Positions 23,260 through 36,109 of a stretch of DNA of 64,000 bases are shown here, one piece after another. A model generated the notes under the pieces. The model was not told the origin of the DNA, searched no databases, and was given only the letters and a program-made list of their open reading frames with translations. The position numbers and the translations under genes are program-made. How positions within the stretch are numbered: position 1 is the first letter of the stretch; each line of letters starts with the position of its first letter. The stretch is from Hedera helix (lineage: Eukaryota > Streptophyta > Magnoliopsida > Apiales > Araliaceae). The stretch is from the NCBI GenBank assembly GCA_947179155.2, contig OX359270.1, forward strand, positions 25,755,556 through 25,819,555, written 5' to 3'.

Positions 23260-25935
23260 TTTCTAATAAAAATTACCTAAATCATCTATCCAAAATTATA
23301 TTTTGCCTTATATTTCACTTTAAATAATGATCTAATAAGATATAGAGCGCAAAAATATCTTCCATAAGTATTTAACCATATAAACTTTCCTAAATTAAAA
23401 CTAGCTTAAACAAATGGATATAAGTGCATAAAATAAAAAATCTCAAACAAAATAATAACTAACAAAAAGTCAAAATTCAAACTATGCAAAAATTTATCTA
23501 TTTTTCAAAAGTTATTAAATAAAAATTAAAATGTTTATCATTGGCTAAAAATTAAAATCCAATTAACTCATTACTCAAAGGACACATTCTAACAAGAAAA
23601 AAAAACTAACTACCCATTTTCGTAGGAAACACGGTTACACTTAGTACGTGCAACAAGCTTTTAAACCCCAATGTTACCACAAGTTGACGAGTTTTGTCTC
23701 ATGAGGGTTTGTAGTGAATTTACCCACAAAATTCAAAAAATAATCTTAAAAATAAAAGCTATTTTTTTTTTCAAAATTTATCCATACCCCCAAACTTAAA
23801 ACAGACATTGTCCTCAATATATAAACTAAAGGAACTAAAAACGAATGCATCCCCTGAATATATAGAATTTTTTCTCCCCATCAACTAAATATGGTATCAA
23901 GTACTATGGATTATTTGGAAAATTTTGATTTGCATGCCAATTCATTGATGGATTCTCATAGCTGAAATTATGACGATCATTTCATCCTGAATTATACGTG
24001 TTTGAATAGGGATCATATCTCCTTTCTAATTGACCAATGAAACCACCAGCTGCATTAACTTGTTCATAGGACTCCTTTTAAAGCATTGAGCACATATCAG
24101 TTAGGTCACATATTACTGCACAAATCCTACAAGTACCTACAGCCATTTGATAAACAATTGAAGTTAGACTCTTAATTGTTGCTCATGAGAAGAAATATTT
24201 ACCTCATTAACATAATCAGGCATGACTTCCATCCTTAACCTACATAACTCAATTAAACCATGAAAAACTATAAAATAAAATAAAATAAAATCTAAGAAAA
24301 ATTACTAAATTAAAATAAAATTTATAAAAGCACAAAAATAAATTGGAATCATTCCCTAGCAATGGCACCAAAATTTGGTAGTTGTCGTTAGCAACCAAAA
24401 ATAAATTCTTACTTTGAAAAAATATTAATGCAGTAGTGTAAGTAAGAGTCGATCCGACAAAGAATGATTAATTTATTTTTATGCAATGAAAACGAAAATT
24501 GGGGGTTTTGAATTAATTATAATTAACTAAATAAATAAACGTAAATTAAGAAGATTAACTAATAAATAAAAAACTTCAGTTCTTCAGTTCAGTATCACAT
24601 TTTCACAAATGATAATATAATCATGTTAACCATATTCATCCATCAATGAAATTAATAACCATAGGTAATAACAATCGTTAATTACCCGAAATTTCCATTA
24701 AGTTTTAAATCTAATATGACAATCGCCCCCACTAGACCCTAACTATCATACAACCTATAACTATCAGTCTAAATTTAATATAACAGTAGCATTAAGAATT
24801 ATGGAATTAAATTATTTCAAGCAACAATCATACAATCGTAGATTATTTAACTTGCCTTCTTAATAACCATAGCAATACTCAAAAGCTTGACCACAATCAT
24901 GTATTACTAATTACTACTTATGATCAGATACAATATCGTTTTCTTAATACTATATCCCATTCAAGCATATGATAATAATTAGATCAATTCAACAGGCCAT
25001 TATTAAATTAATCAAAACAAATATCATTCAAATAATTAAAATAGATTATCAAGAATAAATCTCATATAAGAAGGAATAAATAATAATAACTTAATTAAAT
25101 TATCAATTGAAATTAAGGTTCAACATCCCCTCATAATTTAATAAGAAAAACTAGCTACTCATAATAGAAGGAAAATAAAAATCATGTACAAGAGAATTAA
25201 GGGATATAAGAGATCTCCCTAATTGTGTCTTTCATCCTCTATTTATAATTACACAATTTATTCCAAAACCTAATAAGAATTAGAAATACAAATAAAATAA
25301 ATATAAAATTCCTATTTTATTTTCCTATTCCAAATCTACTACTGGAATAATTAATTATGGGACTCGTGCAATCATGCTGCCAGAATTCATTGGAGAAAAG
25401 GAGTAGAATAATCATGTAGGACCCACATTAAAGGAAAAAGAAAGAAAGAAGCTACAGCCACGCGTCTTGCTTTAATTCCCCTGACCCCGCGCATTGCACG
25501 CGTGTTTGTTTTCATTTACTATACTTTCGCATAAGGCGCTTCATTTCCTGTTTATAAAGGCACCAAACAACGTTGTCTACTTTAGCGCTGCTGATTTCTC
25601 CTTCATGCCTTGCGCGGACAGATGCTTTGCTCCTCCATTCACGCCTTGTCACATATCCCAGAATCTGTTGATCCAAACTACTTTGCGCGCATGGCGCGGA
25701 TGCCCAATCTAGCTACTTATTTACGATTATGCCATCAACTTTAATTTTTCCTATAAAATAAAATTAAATATAAATAACAAAAATAATATAAAATTACTAA
25801 CAATAATAAAAATGCATAAAATTAAATAAAATATATAAAATGACCTAAAATACTAAAAATATTTAAAAACTCACAAATAATTAAGCATAAATATACCTAA
25901 TAAATAGATATAAAATCTACTTATCAAATACCCCA
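23260..25935 (-). mobile_element. Ogre/Tat-like gypsy remnant, LTR plus PBS region
   Basis: On the minus strand, an LTR (about 25935 down to 24376) ends in CTACCAAATTT. It is followed by TGGTGCCATTGCTAGGGAA (about 24350-24372), a close match to the tRNA-Asp-type primer-binding site TGGCGCCGTTGCCGGGGA used by Tat/Ogre elements. The adjacent TCGATCCGACAAAG block is also typical. Below 24350 the decayed internal leader continues. No gag or pol reading frame is visible. A GC-rich stretch at 25480-25700 carries CGCGCATTGCACGCG and TTGCGCGCATGGCGCGG. Confidence 0.55.
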
Positions 25936-26160
25936 CACTTAAATCTTTGTTTGTCCTCAAGCAAAACAAGAACATAAACTATAAAATTAAAACTAATAAA
26001 TAAAAAACTTACTTGAACAACAAATTAATATGAATGTCAACATTAGCCTCAAAGATTTTAAAAATAATAACTCAAAGAAAAATTTTAATCTCCACCGTTC
26101 TTTGTTAAAATCATTAGATTAGATGGTATTTGCCCATTTTTGATATATAACAAATACTTG

Positions 26161-26191
<31 letters not shown>

Positions 26192-26980
26192 GTAATTATG
26201 TTTGTAACAAAAAAAGGTTTGAGTCAAATTAAGCTTTTATCACATTTTAAAATCTATCACATAAAAGAGTCTTGCTACATATTATGAAAGTTTATACTTA
26301 TTTACAATTGTGTAATATATCAATACATGAAATTAGATAGAATTATAAAGTTAGTCCATCATATTACATATCTCGTCAAAGAGGATAAATTCTATAAGGA
26401 ATGTCTGTAAACTATTATTTTTACAGTGTCCAATAGAAATATGACAACTTCAAAATTTGAGAGAAAATTGAGGAATTTTGATTTTGTTAAAATTATTAAA
26501 TGGATTTTACCATGGTAAATAATATTACATAATCTGTTAAAAGTATCAAAACTCCTTAATTTTCTCTAAATATACAAAGTTATTTGATTCTTATTGGATA
26601 CTGTAAAAACAGTAGTTTACAGGTAGTCCGTAGAAATTTAATTCTCCTCTTTAAAAAAGTTATTAGTAATAGTCATTCATGTAATTGAACAACAAAAAAC
26701 TTGATACATAAAATCGTGAGATGTCTATAGTATATAGATGAACTATGTGGTTGTCATATACTCCTTTTGTTCAAAAGTTAGGGTTACATTTTTCCTTCGT
26801 TTGTTCCAAAATTGTACATACATTTCTATTTTCAAATTTTAAAGTAACATAAAGTTTCTAACACGATATTACTTTTATTCTTAATTGATTGGGTATTATC
26901 ATGTTAGTAAAATTATAATTCGGTTATAAATATATTTGAAAATATAAATTTTTTCCTTAAAAATCGTTTATTAACATGCA
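25936..26980. other. AT-rich intron remnant with dispersed repeats
   Basis: No gene. The block at about 26085-26150 is the reverse complement of 14024-14085. About 26330-26400 (ATTAGATAGAATTATAA ... ACATATCTC) resembles 62690-62760, so a MITE family recurs here. A Stowaway-like start (ACTCCTTTTGTTCAAAAG) lies at about 26760. This is the distal part of the expanded first intron of the GDSL pseudogene. Confidence 0.45.
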
Positions 26981-26981
26981 G

Positions 26982-27191
26982 TTGTGGCTCTTTGCCTTCC
27001 TTTGCTAAGTCTGTATCTGCAAAGGAATGTATCATTTGAGCTTGGTGCAGACTTTGAAGTTAGGGGCCACTGCTCTGGATCAATCATTCTTTGCTACAAG
27101 GAGTGTTCAAATTCCACCTTTCACTACTTTCCTTAGTCTACAGCTAATTGGCTTCAAACTTTTCTCAACTCCACTTGCCAAACACCATTAG
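26982..27191 (+). pseudogene. GDSL esterase/lipase pseudogene, exon 2
   Basis: It follows an AACATGCAG acceptor. It reads VALCLPLLSLYLQRNVSFEL and then, after one extra G, ATALDQSFFATRSVQIPPF and SLQLIGFK. A second shift gives NSTCQTPL. This is the block around GVNFAVAGATALDSSFF..., the oxyanion-hole region of plant GDSL esterases, and directly continues the protein from the exon at 12.8-13.0 kb. Two indels are visible. The donor after it is GTTGGC, not the usual GTA/GTG. Confidence 0.8.
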
Positions 27192-27284
27192 GTTGGCTAC
27201 TCACAACTCGCAATTAATCTTATCATAATTATTTGATATATTGTTTGATTAATTAATTAATCGATCCTGATTCTGTATGATCAG

Positions 27285-27402
27285 AATGTTCAAGAAGATT
27301 GAGGAGGGCACTTGTTGTGGGAGGCGAGAGTGGATGTAATGACATCAAATTTTCTCTAGTTCAAGGCAAATCTATCCATGAGATTCAATTTTATATTACG
27401 TT
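27285..27402 (+). pseudogene. GDSL esterase/lipase pseudogene, exon 3 (5' part)
   Basis: After a TGATCAG acceptor the frame reads CSRRLRRALVVGGESGCNDI and then KFSLVQGKSIHEIQFYI. This matches the block III region (C..YL..ALF..GEIGGNDYNYA, FQGKS..E). The conserved Asn-Asp pair is kept but the first Gly is Ser. The exon is broken at about 27402 by a roughly 700-bp insertion and resumes at 28103. The intron from exon 2 is a normal 93 bp. Confidence 0.82.
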
Positions 27403-28102
27403 TAGATGTGAAAATGATACCGAGTTGAATCGAACAATACCTTACTCAAACTCGATTCGAAACATTTTTAAGGTACTCAGATTATTATTCGAATTCAAAT
27501 ACAATTTTACAATCTTTGCTCAAATTTAAATTCAATTATTTTGTTGTACTGAGTTCGACTCGATTCAACTTGCTTTTTTAATTGAGCTACTTGTGAGCAT
27601 TAGATATACATGAATTAGAACTAGATCATTTATATCATGATATTGTAGAAAAAATTAACTCAGTCAACAAGTTAGAATAATTTAAATTTGAACACTTCAA
27701 ATTAGATCTTAAGCCTTGTAAAAAAAATTAATGAGATGATATTATCACAATTGAATCAATTAATAAACATGTACGAGAAACATAAATACTACTTTCACTT
27801 CTAAAAATATATGGAGAATTTAATTGTTAAATAATATATATTAAATAAATCGAGTATGCTTGATACTATATACAAGTAAGAATCAACAAATTTGTATCGA
27901 GTATGAATTAGTGAGATAAGAAAATTTTGATACTCTAAATGAGCGAACAGTATGCGTCTCATATTCGACTCGTATAAGTGTTTGGGTATCAAAATTGATT
28001 CGAATTCGACTCGTTTAAGTATCGAATTTGAGTCTCGCTCTTATTTTTCAAGTTGATTTCGAACCAAGTTTTGAACATTCGAATTCATTTTTAACCCTCG
28101 TT
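27403..28102. mobile_element. Insertion within GDSL exon 3, hAT-like
   Basis: Exon 3 coding sequence is interrupted here. The inserted block is rich in CGACTCG/CGATTCGA words and its ends share a diverged inverted repeat (ATGTGAAAATGATACCGA versus GGGTTAAAAATGAATTCGA). No transposase is present. The target duplication is not clear (CGTTTAGA and CGTTCTGT are at best a decayed 8-mer). Confidence 0.5.
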
Positions 28103-28208
28103 CTGTAGATTGTTTGGGTCATTACTGATGCTATTACAGTAAGCTCCATATTTATTAACTTGTAGTACAATTAAATTATTTTGCAGGATATACTCGACTT
28201 TTGATATT
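28103..28208 (+). pseudogene. GDSL pseudogene, end of exon 3 and start of exon 4
   Basis: 28103-28138 reads IVWVITDAIT, continuing the SIHEIQFYI segment, and ends at a GTAAGC donor. A 48-bp intron with a TTTTGCAG acceptor follows. From 28187 the frame reads GYTRLLIF, corresponding to G.RTLLVPGNFP in active members. The exon is then cut; PGKFS is found 7.1 kb downstream at about 35350. Confidence 0.65.
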
Positions 28209-28698
28209 TTTATCATAGTTATGAGAACTAGACTGGACCGGCCGATCCAACCAGTCCAACCATGAATCTGGACCCCAACTGGTCCGGTTCTCTTCAACTA
28301 CCAGACCTGCAATTAGACCCCCATAAATTGCTTGAATCAGGTTGTTTTTTACAAAACCGTCTTAACTGACGGATTTTATAAAAACCCAGATCGACTTATA
28401 AAAATTAGAAAAATAAAATATTTTAAAACAAATTACTTTTACTCTCAATTCTTATTACCCTTTCCTTTCTTCCATAGCTCAATACAAATTGTAAATCAAA
28501 GCAATTCTCATAATTAGTAGTATTTTTTTAGATAATTTTTTTAAAAAATTATTAATAAATTTAAGTGGATTTATATGATTTTAAAATTTTTAAATATTTT
28601 AAATAATTTTTTGATCTTATACAATTGGAACAAAGAGGGGTATCATCAATTTCTAGTTGTTACTTTATAATTTATTCAGTAGAAATTTATGTTCTTTA

Positions 28699-31600
28699 TG
28701 TTAGGATTTTGACACAGTGAAAGCAGCGGAATTTTAAAAATTTTTCGAAACCCTAAAACAGGATCCATGCTAAAACAGATTAATCAGAGGTTCAGAATTT
28801 GTTTTACCGATTATGTAAGCTTGAATGGAGATGCTGGTGAATTCTGAAGCAACCTCGAATCCTCAACGCAATCCAACGATTGCGTCTCTACGGTATCCAT
28901 ATAAATGCTCCGCGAATCGTCCCACGATCTGCTGCAAAAGGCGGTACTAGCCACCAAAATCAGGATTTCCGAATTATTTTTCTCTCTAGCCTCTTTCTGA
29001 AATCGGCTAACTAGGGTTTTAGTTTTTGTTCCTTACATGATTAAGACTACTAATATATCATATATATAGTAGTTAATAGGAATTAACCAAAACCTAATTT
29101 AATTAAAAAAATAAAATCCGAATTTATATATATTATATCTTAATTAAGTCTAACTTAATTAATATACATATATATAAATTATCCTATTAATTTAAATTCA
29201 TAATTTTAAATACTATCAATCATATTGACATATTTAAATACTTACAATTTAAATTAATTCCTTTTTAAATACGTTCTAAGTGTGTGACCCTATAGGTTAT
29301 TATTATGTTGGCAATAATTTTAAAATCATATTATAAAATTATAAACAGTGAGCGGCTAGTAATGCATCACTGCTACCCAAATAATAATAAGATCGGTGAT
29401 TCGATGCAACCTTTTTGTGACCAATGTTTCAATGTAATTTAATCCTTTTAACCTTGACATCCTAGATTAAACTCGAGGCATGGAAAATGTCATACTCTTC
29501 ATAATTTAATCTGAGTTTTCTTGATCAATGAGTAGACTATGTGACACCCCCAAATCTGAGCCCATACAGCCCAAACTTGAGTTGTCAAAAGACTACAACA
29601 AAATTATTACAAAGTAGAACAATGTTCAACAATACAGTGTATAATAATACACAACTAAGTCTTCACTATTATTATCACACTATTTTACAACGCGTAAAGA
29701 CTACGACAGCTATCCCTCGGACTCTCACTCTATTCCCCGGCTAGACCCAGCTACGTTCCCATCTCCTGTTGAAAAACAATGGAACAAAAGAAAGGGTGAG
29801 CTCAAATAGCCCAGTAAAGAATATCATGACTAAGATAATGACGAATAAATTATCATTAGTCTTTTACAGTTGAGTTCTTGATAGAATACAATAGACTACA
29901 AGGTTTATATTAAAAACTACAGTTAAATTCTTGAACAATGTTTAGATCAATAATAGCAGCGGAATGAGCAATCTATTAGAAGAATAATGCAGACTATAAT
30001 GTCCACTCGGTTCTCTTTTTAGGAAAAACATCATCAACTTTTATCATCTGAAATATCATTAGTCAAGATAATACAATTTCACAGTTCCTTATCATAATCA
30101 TGCAAATCAACAGTTCATCTTTGCACTACGGGCCAAAGACATTCAATATAACACCAACGGTCATGATTATACTAGATTCAGCCTTTGGTCATAATCATAC
30201 CAAACAACAGTTCATCTTTGCACTACGAGCCAAAGAGAACATTCACCACGTGCCATAAAAGACATCGAACAGATGTATCGCCTTTAACCTATTATATCGC
30301 CTTTAACCTATCATCTGTTCAACAATTATATCGCATCTGTGCCCCCGGCCACAGATATTCACAACAACTTGATTTTGGATGATTAGAATGATATAAATGA
30401 TGAACAGAAGAAACAGGATAAATAATAAGTATCAGAAGTTTACTTTGTACAGATTCAAATAATGTCCAAATTGTCAACATGATGTGGAGTGAAATTCAAT
30501 AATGATATTCAAGATCCACAGTTCAGAATAACGGTTACAGTTCAATAGAAAGGTTCACGTAAATAGGATGGTTCAATTGAAATGATGAAGTGCAACTATT
30601 ATGGAACATATAATATTTTTAGGAATTATAGAAGCAATAGTTCCATAATAAGTTTCGATTTAGGTGTATGAAAGAAAATAATATCCCTTACCATAGTAGG
30701 TTTGATTAATAAAAGGTGAAGGAAATTAATATCCCTTACCATAGTAAGTTTGAATAATGGAAGATGAAAAAGATGGTATCCCTTATGAGTACAAAGGAAA
30801 ATAATATCACTTATGAATATGAAAGAAAATGATATTACAAACAAATATGGAATAAAAGTGTCATGTGATAATTCGTGTAAACAAATTATTTCCACAAGAG
30901 ACAAATAAGAAATGAATACAAAGAGTAATTCACCAAACATGCGGTAATCTGCGTAGTCAGGTTATTCTCAGAGATTAATAAGGAATGTATACGAAAGGTT
31001 ATTCACCAACATGCGGTAATCCGCGCTGTAAGGTTATTCCCACAATTTAATAAAAATTGAATACGAAGAGTTATTCACCAAATAGGCGGTAATCCGCGCA
31101 GTAAGGTTATTCTCAGAGATTAATAAGGAATGAATACGAAAGGTTATTCACCAACAGGCGGTACTCCGCACCGTAAGGTTATTCCCACAAATTAATACAT
31201 GGAAATAAATGACATATCTTATGAGTAAGAAAGAAACGATATTATTTTCGAGAATCAAATAATGATAATCCCTTACCGTAGTAAGTTTAAATAATAAAAT
31301 ATGAAAGAAGATGATATTCCTTACCTTAACACGTGACTGAATATTGATTTAAATGAGGTTGATTAACTTGAACGGTACTCGTACACTTATGAATCTTCAC
31401 AAATACTCAAGATAACTTAAGCACACTTAGAGAGAACTTTAACAAGAAGTTTTTAGAGAGGGAAAGAAAGAACAAGTAAGAAAGTTTATGAAAAATCCTT
31501 AAGTTAAGGCCTCTATTTATAGCCAAAAATCTTATCATAACCAAGATTTTCTAATTTAATCCAAACCGTTCATTTCAAGATAATGTTTAATCCATACAAT

Positions 31601-33290
31601 TCATTTCATCTTTTAAGATTTCTTTAATCTAAACCATTCATTTAAAGATCATCTTTTAATCTACATCATCCATTTCAAATTCTATATTATCTTTAATCTA
31701 TACCATTCATTTCATCTTTTAAGATTTCCTTAATCTAAACCATTCATTTAAAGAAAATCTTTTAATCTACATCATCCATTTCAAATTCTATATTATCTTT
31801 AATCTATACCATTCATTTTATATCACATAACTTTATATTATAAACAAATAACTTTATTAATTCAATTATTCAACAATAATTCACACTTATTCATTATTAT
31901 GACTAATTGTTATAAATACACTGTAGTTGGTTCTCTGAGTTAGATATCAAGTCAATTAATTAATGAAATACAACTGTTTAAATAATACCATAATAGAGAT
32001 AACAATGATGCAGAAAGTATGTAAAAGAAAGAATACGTTACTGTGCATGACAATTATTGATTCAATAATGTGAATTACTGTGCATATGCTACTGTGACAA
32101 TTATCAGTTTAATACTATGAATTATTGTGCATATGACAATAAAGTCAAATATAGTACGATAACTACTTTATCAGTTTAATAATACGAAATACTGTGCAAT
32201 GCCGTGTGCTACTGTGCAATACCGTGTGCTACTGTGAAATACCGTATGTTACTTGTAATACCGTATATTACTATTCTTTTACCACCGGATATTTTAACAA
32301 TTAAAAGTGATAGTACCATTGACCATTTAAAAATTATTTATGTCATTTTCTATATCCGACAATTATTCTTTGTGGGGTCCACTAATGATTGGTTCGTACG
32401 GCGCCGTCGTACGAATATTCCCCGACAGAACGAATATTCCCCGACCAAACGAATATTGTCCGACATAATATAATTTACACATAACATCCTTAACTTTTAA
32501 CTTTATCAATTTAACCACTTACTGTTTCAGAAAAAAAATATATGAAGAAAAATTAAATTTTGTATTTCATAAAATTCGGGGTCTTACAGACTATATGAAA
32601 CAAATCACTATTTGAGCATGGCCATGCATTTCATAGTCCTACTCAATCAAGAGGCCTATGGATATCACCCCTAATATATAGGAGGGTTAAATTCCATCTA
32701 GATCACTCATATTCCTCACACGATTCATGATGTACCCAATAATCACCTTTATTGTCCACCCTATTACAGGTGACATTTGATGATATCAAAGTACATAAAT
32801 TCTCATGTAATAATATAGTGATCTCAGGTCGAAGGATCATTACATCATTGTCACTATGATAATTTCTTATGACACTTTGCATAATGCTTCACGTAGAAAT
32901 CTCATGGTGGGTCAGTCCAGTACATTGTTCTCTAACATGTACCTATGCATTGACTCAAATATCTCATATATTTATGACCAATGAGATTTGACCATCAGTC
33001 AATCCACATACTAGTCTCAATGCATCATTGTTGTCCCATTAACAATGATACTTGACTAAGGACATTTAAGAGCAATGATACTAATTGTAATTATATAATC
33101 TCATGTTCAAGTCACATACTTGAAGTTATATAATTCGTATCACTATTCTAAGGACTTTTATTATGCTAACATTTATATAACGCAGTAAATGAAATCATAA
33201 TAAAATAATCCATTTATTTAATCAAATATAATATCAAAAATGTTAAGCAATTACATCAAATAATTAGCCTCTAGGGCATCAACTCTAACA
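28699..33290 (-). mobile_element. Ty1/copia solo LTR (middle layer), split
   Basis: It starts TGTTAGGATTTTGACACAG and ends AACTCTAACA, with the perfect duplication CTTTA (28694-28698 and 33291-33295). In coding orientation it lies on the minus strand, beginning TGTTAGAGTTGATGCCCTAG. Its own length is about 1.54 kb once the gypsy insertion at 29540-32588 and one duplication copy are removed. It is the same broad family as the LTR at 15.56-17.41 kb. No internal region is present. Confidence 0.85.
29540..32588 (+). mobile_element. Ty3/gypsy (Tekay/Del-like) solo LTR (inner layer)
   Basis: 3049 bp starting TGTGACACCCCC and ending TTCGGGGTCTTACA, with the perfect duplication GACTA (29535-29539 and 32589-32593). 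Removing it restores a continuous copia LTR sequence across GAGTAGACTATATGAAAC. It is packed with tandem repeats: about 75-bp units at 30928-31195 (GCGGTAATCCGCG theme), 118-bp units at 31575-31820, and 20-bp units at 32190-32270 (TACTGTGCAATACCGTGTGC). Confidence 0.88.
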
Positions 33291-33742
33291 CTTTAGGTAA
33301 AATGTATGATTTAATAGTATGTATTATTTTTTAAATAAATTAATACTAAAATCTAGCTCAACTGGTTCAACACCGTTGAATGAGTTGAACAACTGAACCA
33401 TTGAACCAGTGTCTCGACCGATTCAATGTCCGGTCCGGTTGTGATAACTATAATTTTTATGTCTCTACTTAGTAGCTTTGTACCTTATACATAAAATGTT
33501 GTATTTTTAAAAAAGTTTGAGCCGAAGTACAAGAGTAATGGCATAACAGACTAAAATGCAAATTTCTACCATACGTTTGCGTTTGTGCGATGTTTCACCC
33601 TTGAATTAATTTGACTAATTAATAAATCTCTCCCTTGAAGTACAATGATTAGTGTAAAATTGTACCTTTTAATATATAATTAACAATATAAAACTGACCT
33701 AAAAGATATAGTTTTAATTTACACTACCAATTGTACTACGAG

Positions 33743-35218
33743 CAGGGACGAAACTAAGATTTCAAATGGGGACATCCACCCCTACTAGTAGTGGTGCACA
33801 ACAGACCAACCCGGCTTGGTCCGACGTGGGCCTGCTAGGCCTTGGCCGTTGACCAGGCTAGGCTAAGCCTTGACTTTTGGACTGCTAGGCCAAGCCAGGC
33901 CAGGTTTGACGTAGTAATATGTATCCTATTGAAGACTGCAGACTAGGCCAGGCCTAGGTCAGTCCTTTAATCCGAGCTTTCAATTTGTTAGCCCACATCC
34001 ATCATCACCAAAAAGACCGCAATTTGCCAGTCCCCATTTATCGTCTTCCTTCTATTGCTTTGTGATCAAAATTATGTACGTGTGAATCCATTCTCTTCTC
34101 CATTAACAAACACCAACAACACTTTCTTCCCCAAAGCCAAAACATCACTCTTCCTAAAAAAAAATTCCAAATTAAACAATCTCTTCCTCTGATCAATCAA
34201 TACCAACACAAATATTTGGTCTTTACAAATAAGGTTGTTTCACTAATGCTAGACAACCTCCAATAACCCTAGCTAAGTGCCTCGCTCGGAACGTACTTTT
34301 TGTCTTACTCCGGATATAGGGAATTTTCCTCTTCGCCACTCTTCTATACATTTTCGGTATGCTTTTCTACTTAGGAATTGTGTCATTCGATGTCGTTCCT
34401 TTCATCAATCATCGCGTTGCGATGGGTTCAGTGTACCGGAGTCTCTAGCTTTATGCTAAGCTTTGCCTTGAGATGGATGTGAGGGAGAGGATTAAGAGGA
34501 TTCAATTGGTGGGGTTCATGTCTGCCAAGTGTGTTGGGGTTTATCTTTAATGTGAGGGAAAGGACTATATCATGGAGTTGGGCTTTTGTCTTTGGGCCAT
34601 TAAATCATAGAGCTGGGCTTCTGTTTATGGGTTGTGCTTGTGCAGCAGGCCAGAAAAAGAGCTATAGTAAACGAGTCAGACCATGCCTCAGGCCGAACAA
34701 GCTTCAGGCTTGACTAGGCCAGACTTTTTGGAAGGCTAGACCAGATCGAATATAAGCCAAAAATTCATGGTTTGTTCTCAGTCTTGCAGGTCAAGCCTGA
34801 TCGGTTCAAGCCTTGACTAGGTCGAGCTTTGTTCAGGCCAAACCAAGGCCAGGTCGTAAACCATTTGTGCAACACTACCTACTAGCTTTTTTTTTTCTTT
34901 GTTTTTTGTTCTTCTTTGATTTATGCACATTTTGGTCTATACGCTTCACTAAATTTATATATTATCCAATACTTTATAGGTTTTTACCCACGTGAGCATT
35001 AGTTTGCCCGTTTTAATTATATAGATTTGATGCTCAATATATTTCGTAATTTATAATTTTTTCATAATTTTATGTTGTTATTTTTTGACATACAATATTT
35101 ATTTATATAATTATCACTATATTGCATTAAATTTATATTTATGACTTATTTTATATATATTTTTATTATATATATTGTACTAAAGCCCCACTAGGCATAA
35201 ATCCTACGTCTGTGCTTG
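33743..35218. mobile_element. hAT-like element (outer)
   Basis: The left end is CAGGGACGAAACTAAG and the right end in reverse is CAAGCACAGACGTAGG. The perfect 8-bp duplication ACTACGAG lies at 33735-33742 and 35219-35226. CAGGG ends and 8-bp duplications fit hAT. No transposase. It contains a second hAT-like element at 33789-34877. Confidence 0.72.
33789..34877. mobile_element. hAT-like element nested in the previous one
   Basis: Ends TAGTGGTGCACAAC and TAGTGTTGCACAAA (reverse of the right end) form a good inverted repeat. The perfect 8-bp duplication CCTACTAG lies at 33781-33788 and 34878-34885. GGCC/AGGC-rich subterminal segments bracket a roughly 600-bp central part (about 33.98-34.66 kb) of different composition that could be captured host DNA. 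I do not recognise a gene in it. Confidence 0.8.
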
Positions 35219-35345
35219 ACTACGAGTTAACGGTTTTCTATGTTGTAATGTTAGGTAACAAAGTAATAAATTCATGATAAAGTTTTACATTTTATGCGAT
35301 ATAAAAATATCAACAGTAAGGTACCTCCTGTTTTGTGTAATAACA

Positions 35346-35565
35346 TTTTTTGAAATTTTATTTCCCGGGAAATTCTCCTTATAATTCTTGATTCTCTTGT
35401 TGAATTTTGGTGCTCAAGTAGTGTAAGTGATCCGTTACTGTTTCAGAACAATAAAATTCATGAAGCTTTGGATATGCTGAGAAAGGAATTATGCTGATGT
35501 TGTCATAATATTCTCTGACCAGTACTCGGCCTTTCTCTCAGTCCTTAGTCGAGCACCCTTTCTTG
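35346..35565 (+). pseudogene. GDSL esterase/lipase pseudogene, rest of exon 4
   Basis: It resumes with PGKFS, then after indels LVEFWCSSSV, NNKIHEALDMLRKE, and after one more shift ADVVIIFSDQYSAFLSVLSR and APFL. Active members have PGNFP.GC, YHN..LQ.AL..LRKEYP and DVVIIYGDYY.A. It ends with a TTG|GTGAGT donor. It has at least three indels or stops. Confidence 0.8.
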
Positions 35566-36109
35566 GTGAGTTCTTCAATTTGATCAACGAGTCGATACAA
35601 AGTTGTATATTGTTTCGATATACAGAACCCCATAACATATACTACCCAAATTTCAAGAAAGTCAAAAAATCTTATAATTTAAAATAGATAAAAATCTTTT
35701 TAAGTATTGTAAAACAATAAATTATGTGACAATTAGAAGTACTTTAAGATACTAAAATTCAAAATTTTCGTATTATTTTAAATTTTAGAATTATATTTCT
35801 GCAAATAAATAAATAAATAAGTCAAAATGCATATTTAATTTTGTAATAAAAAGAATACCATGTGTTGAAATTAGATTGTAAATATGTATGTTTTAGACTT
35901 TTTAGTATTATTAGATAAACTCACATCCCACATATAAGCGATAAATATTTTTTTTCTTAAACTTTATATAGAGTGACTCTTTTACTAACACGGAAAAACA
36001 AAGGGGAAAGTATGAATATACTCAAATGCAATACATACGCACGTGCAAATGATTTATTCCTTTTCACTCAATTTCTTACCGAATAGTTTAATCTCATAGA
36101 TATGCTAAT

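Larger units (their letters stand above)
28214..33452. mobile_element. hAT-like non-autonomous element (outer layer of nest)
   Basis: The ends CATAGTTATGAGAACTAGAC and the complement TATAGTTATCACAACCGGAC form an imperfect inverted repeat. The perfect 8-bp duplication ATTTTTAT lies at 28206-28213 and 33453-33460. Internal words such as TGGTCCGGTTC, TCAACTGGTTCAAC and CGGTCCGG are typical of this plant repeat type. Without the nested LTRs it would be about 640 bp. It lies in GDSL exon 4. Confidence 0.75.

Noticed and set aside
29541..30940. Short ORFs inside the gypsy solo LTR
   Set aside because: No gag-pol motif; the segment has LTR ends and a target duplication, so these are chance frames.
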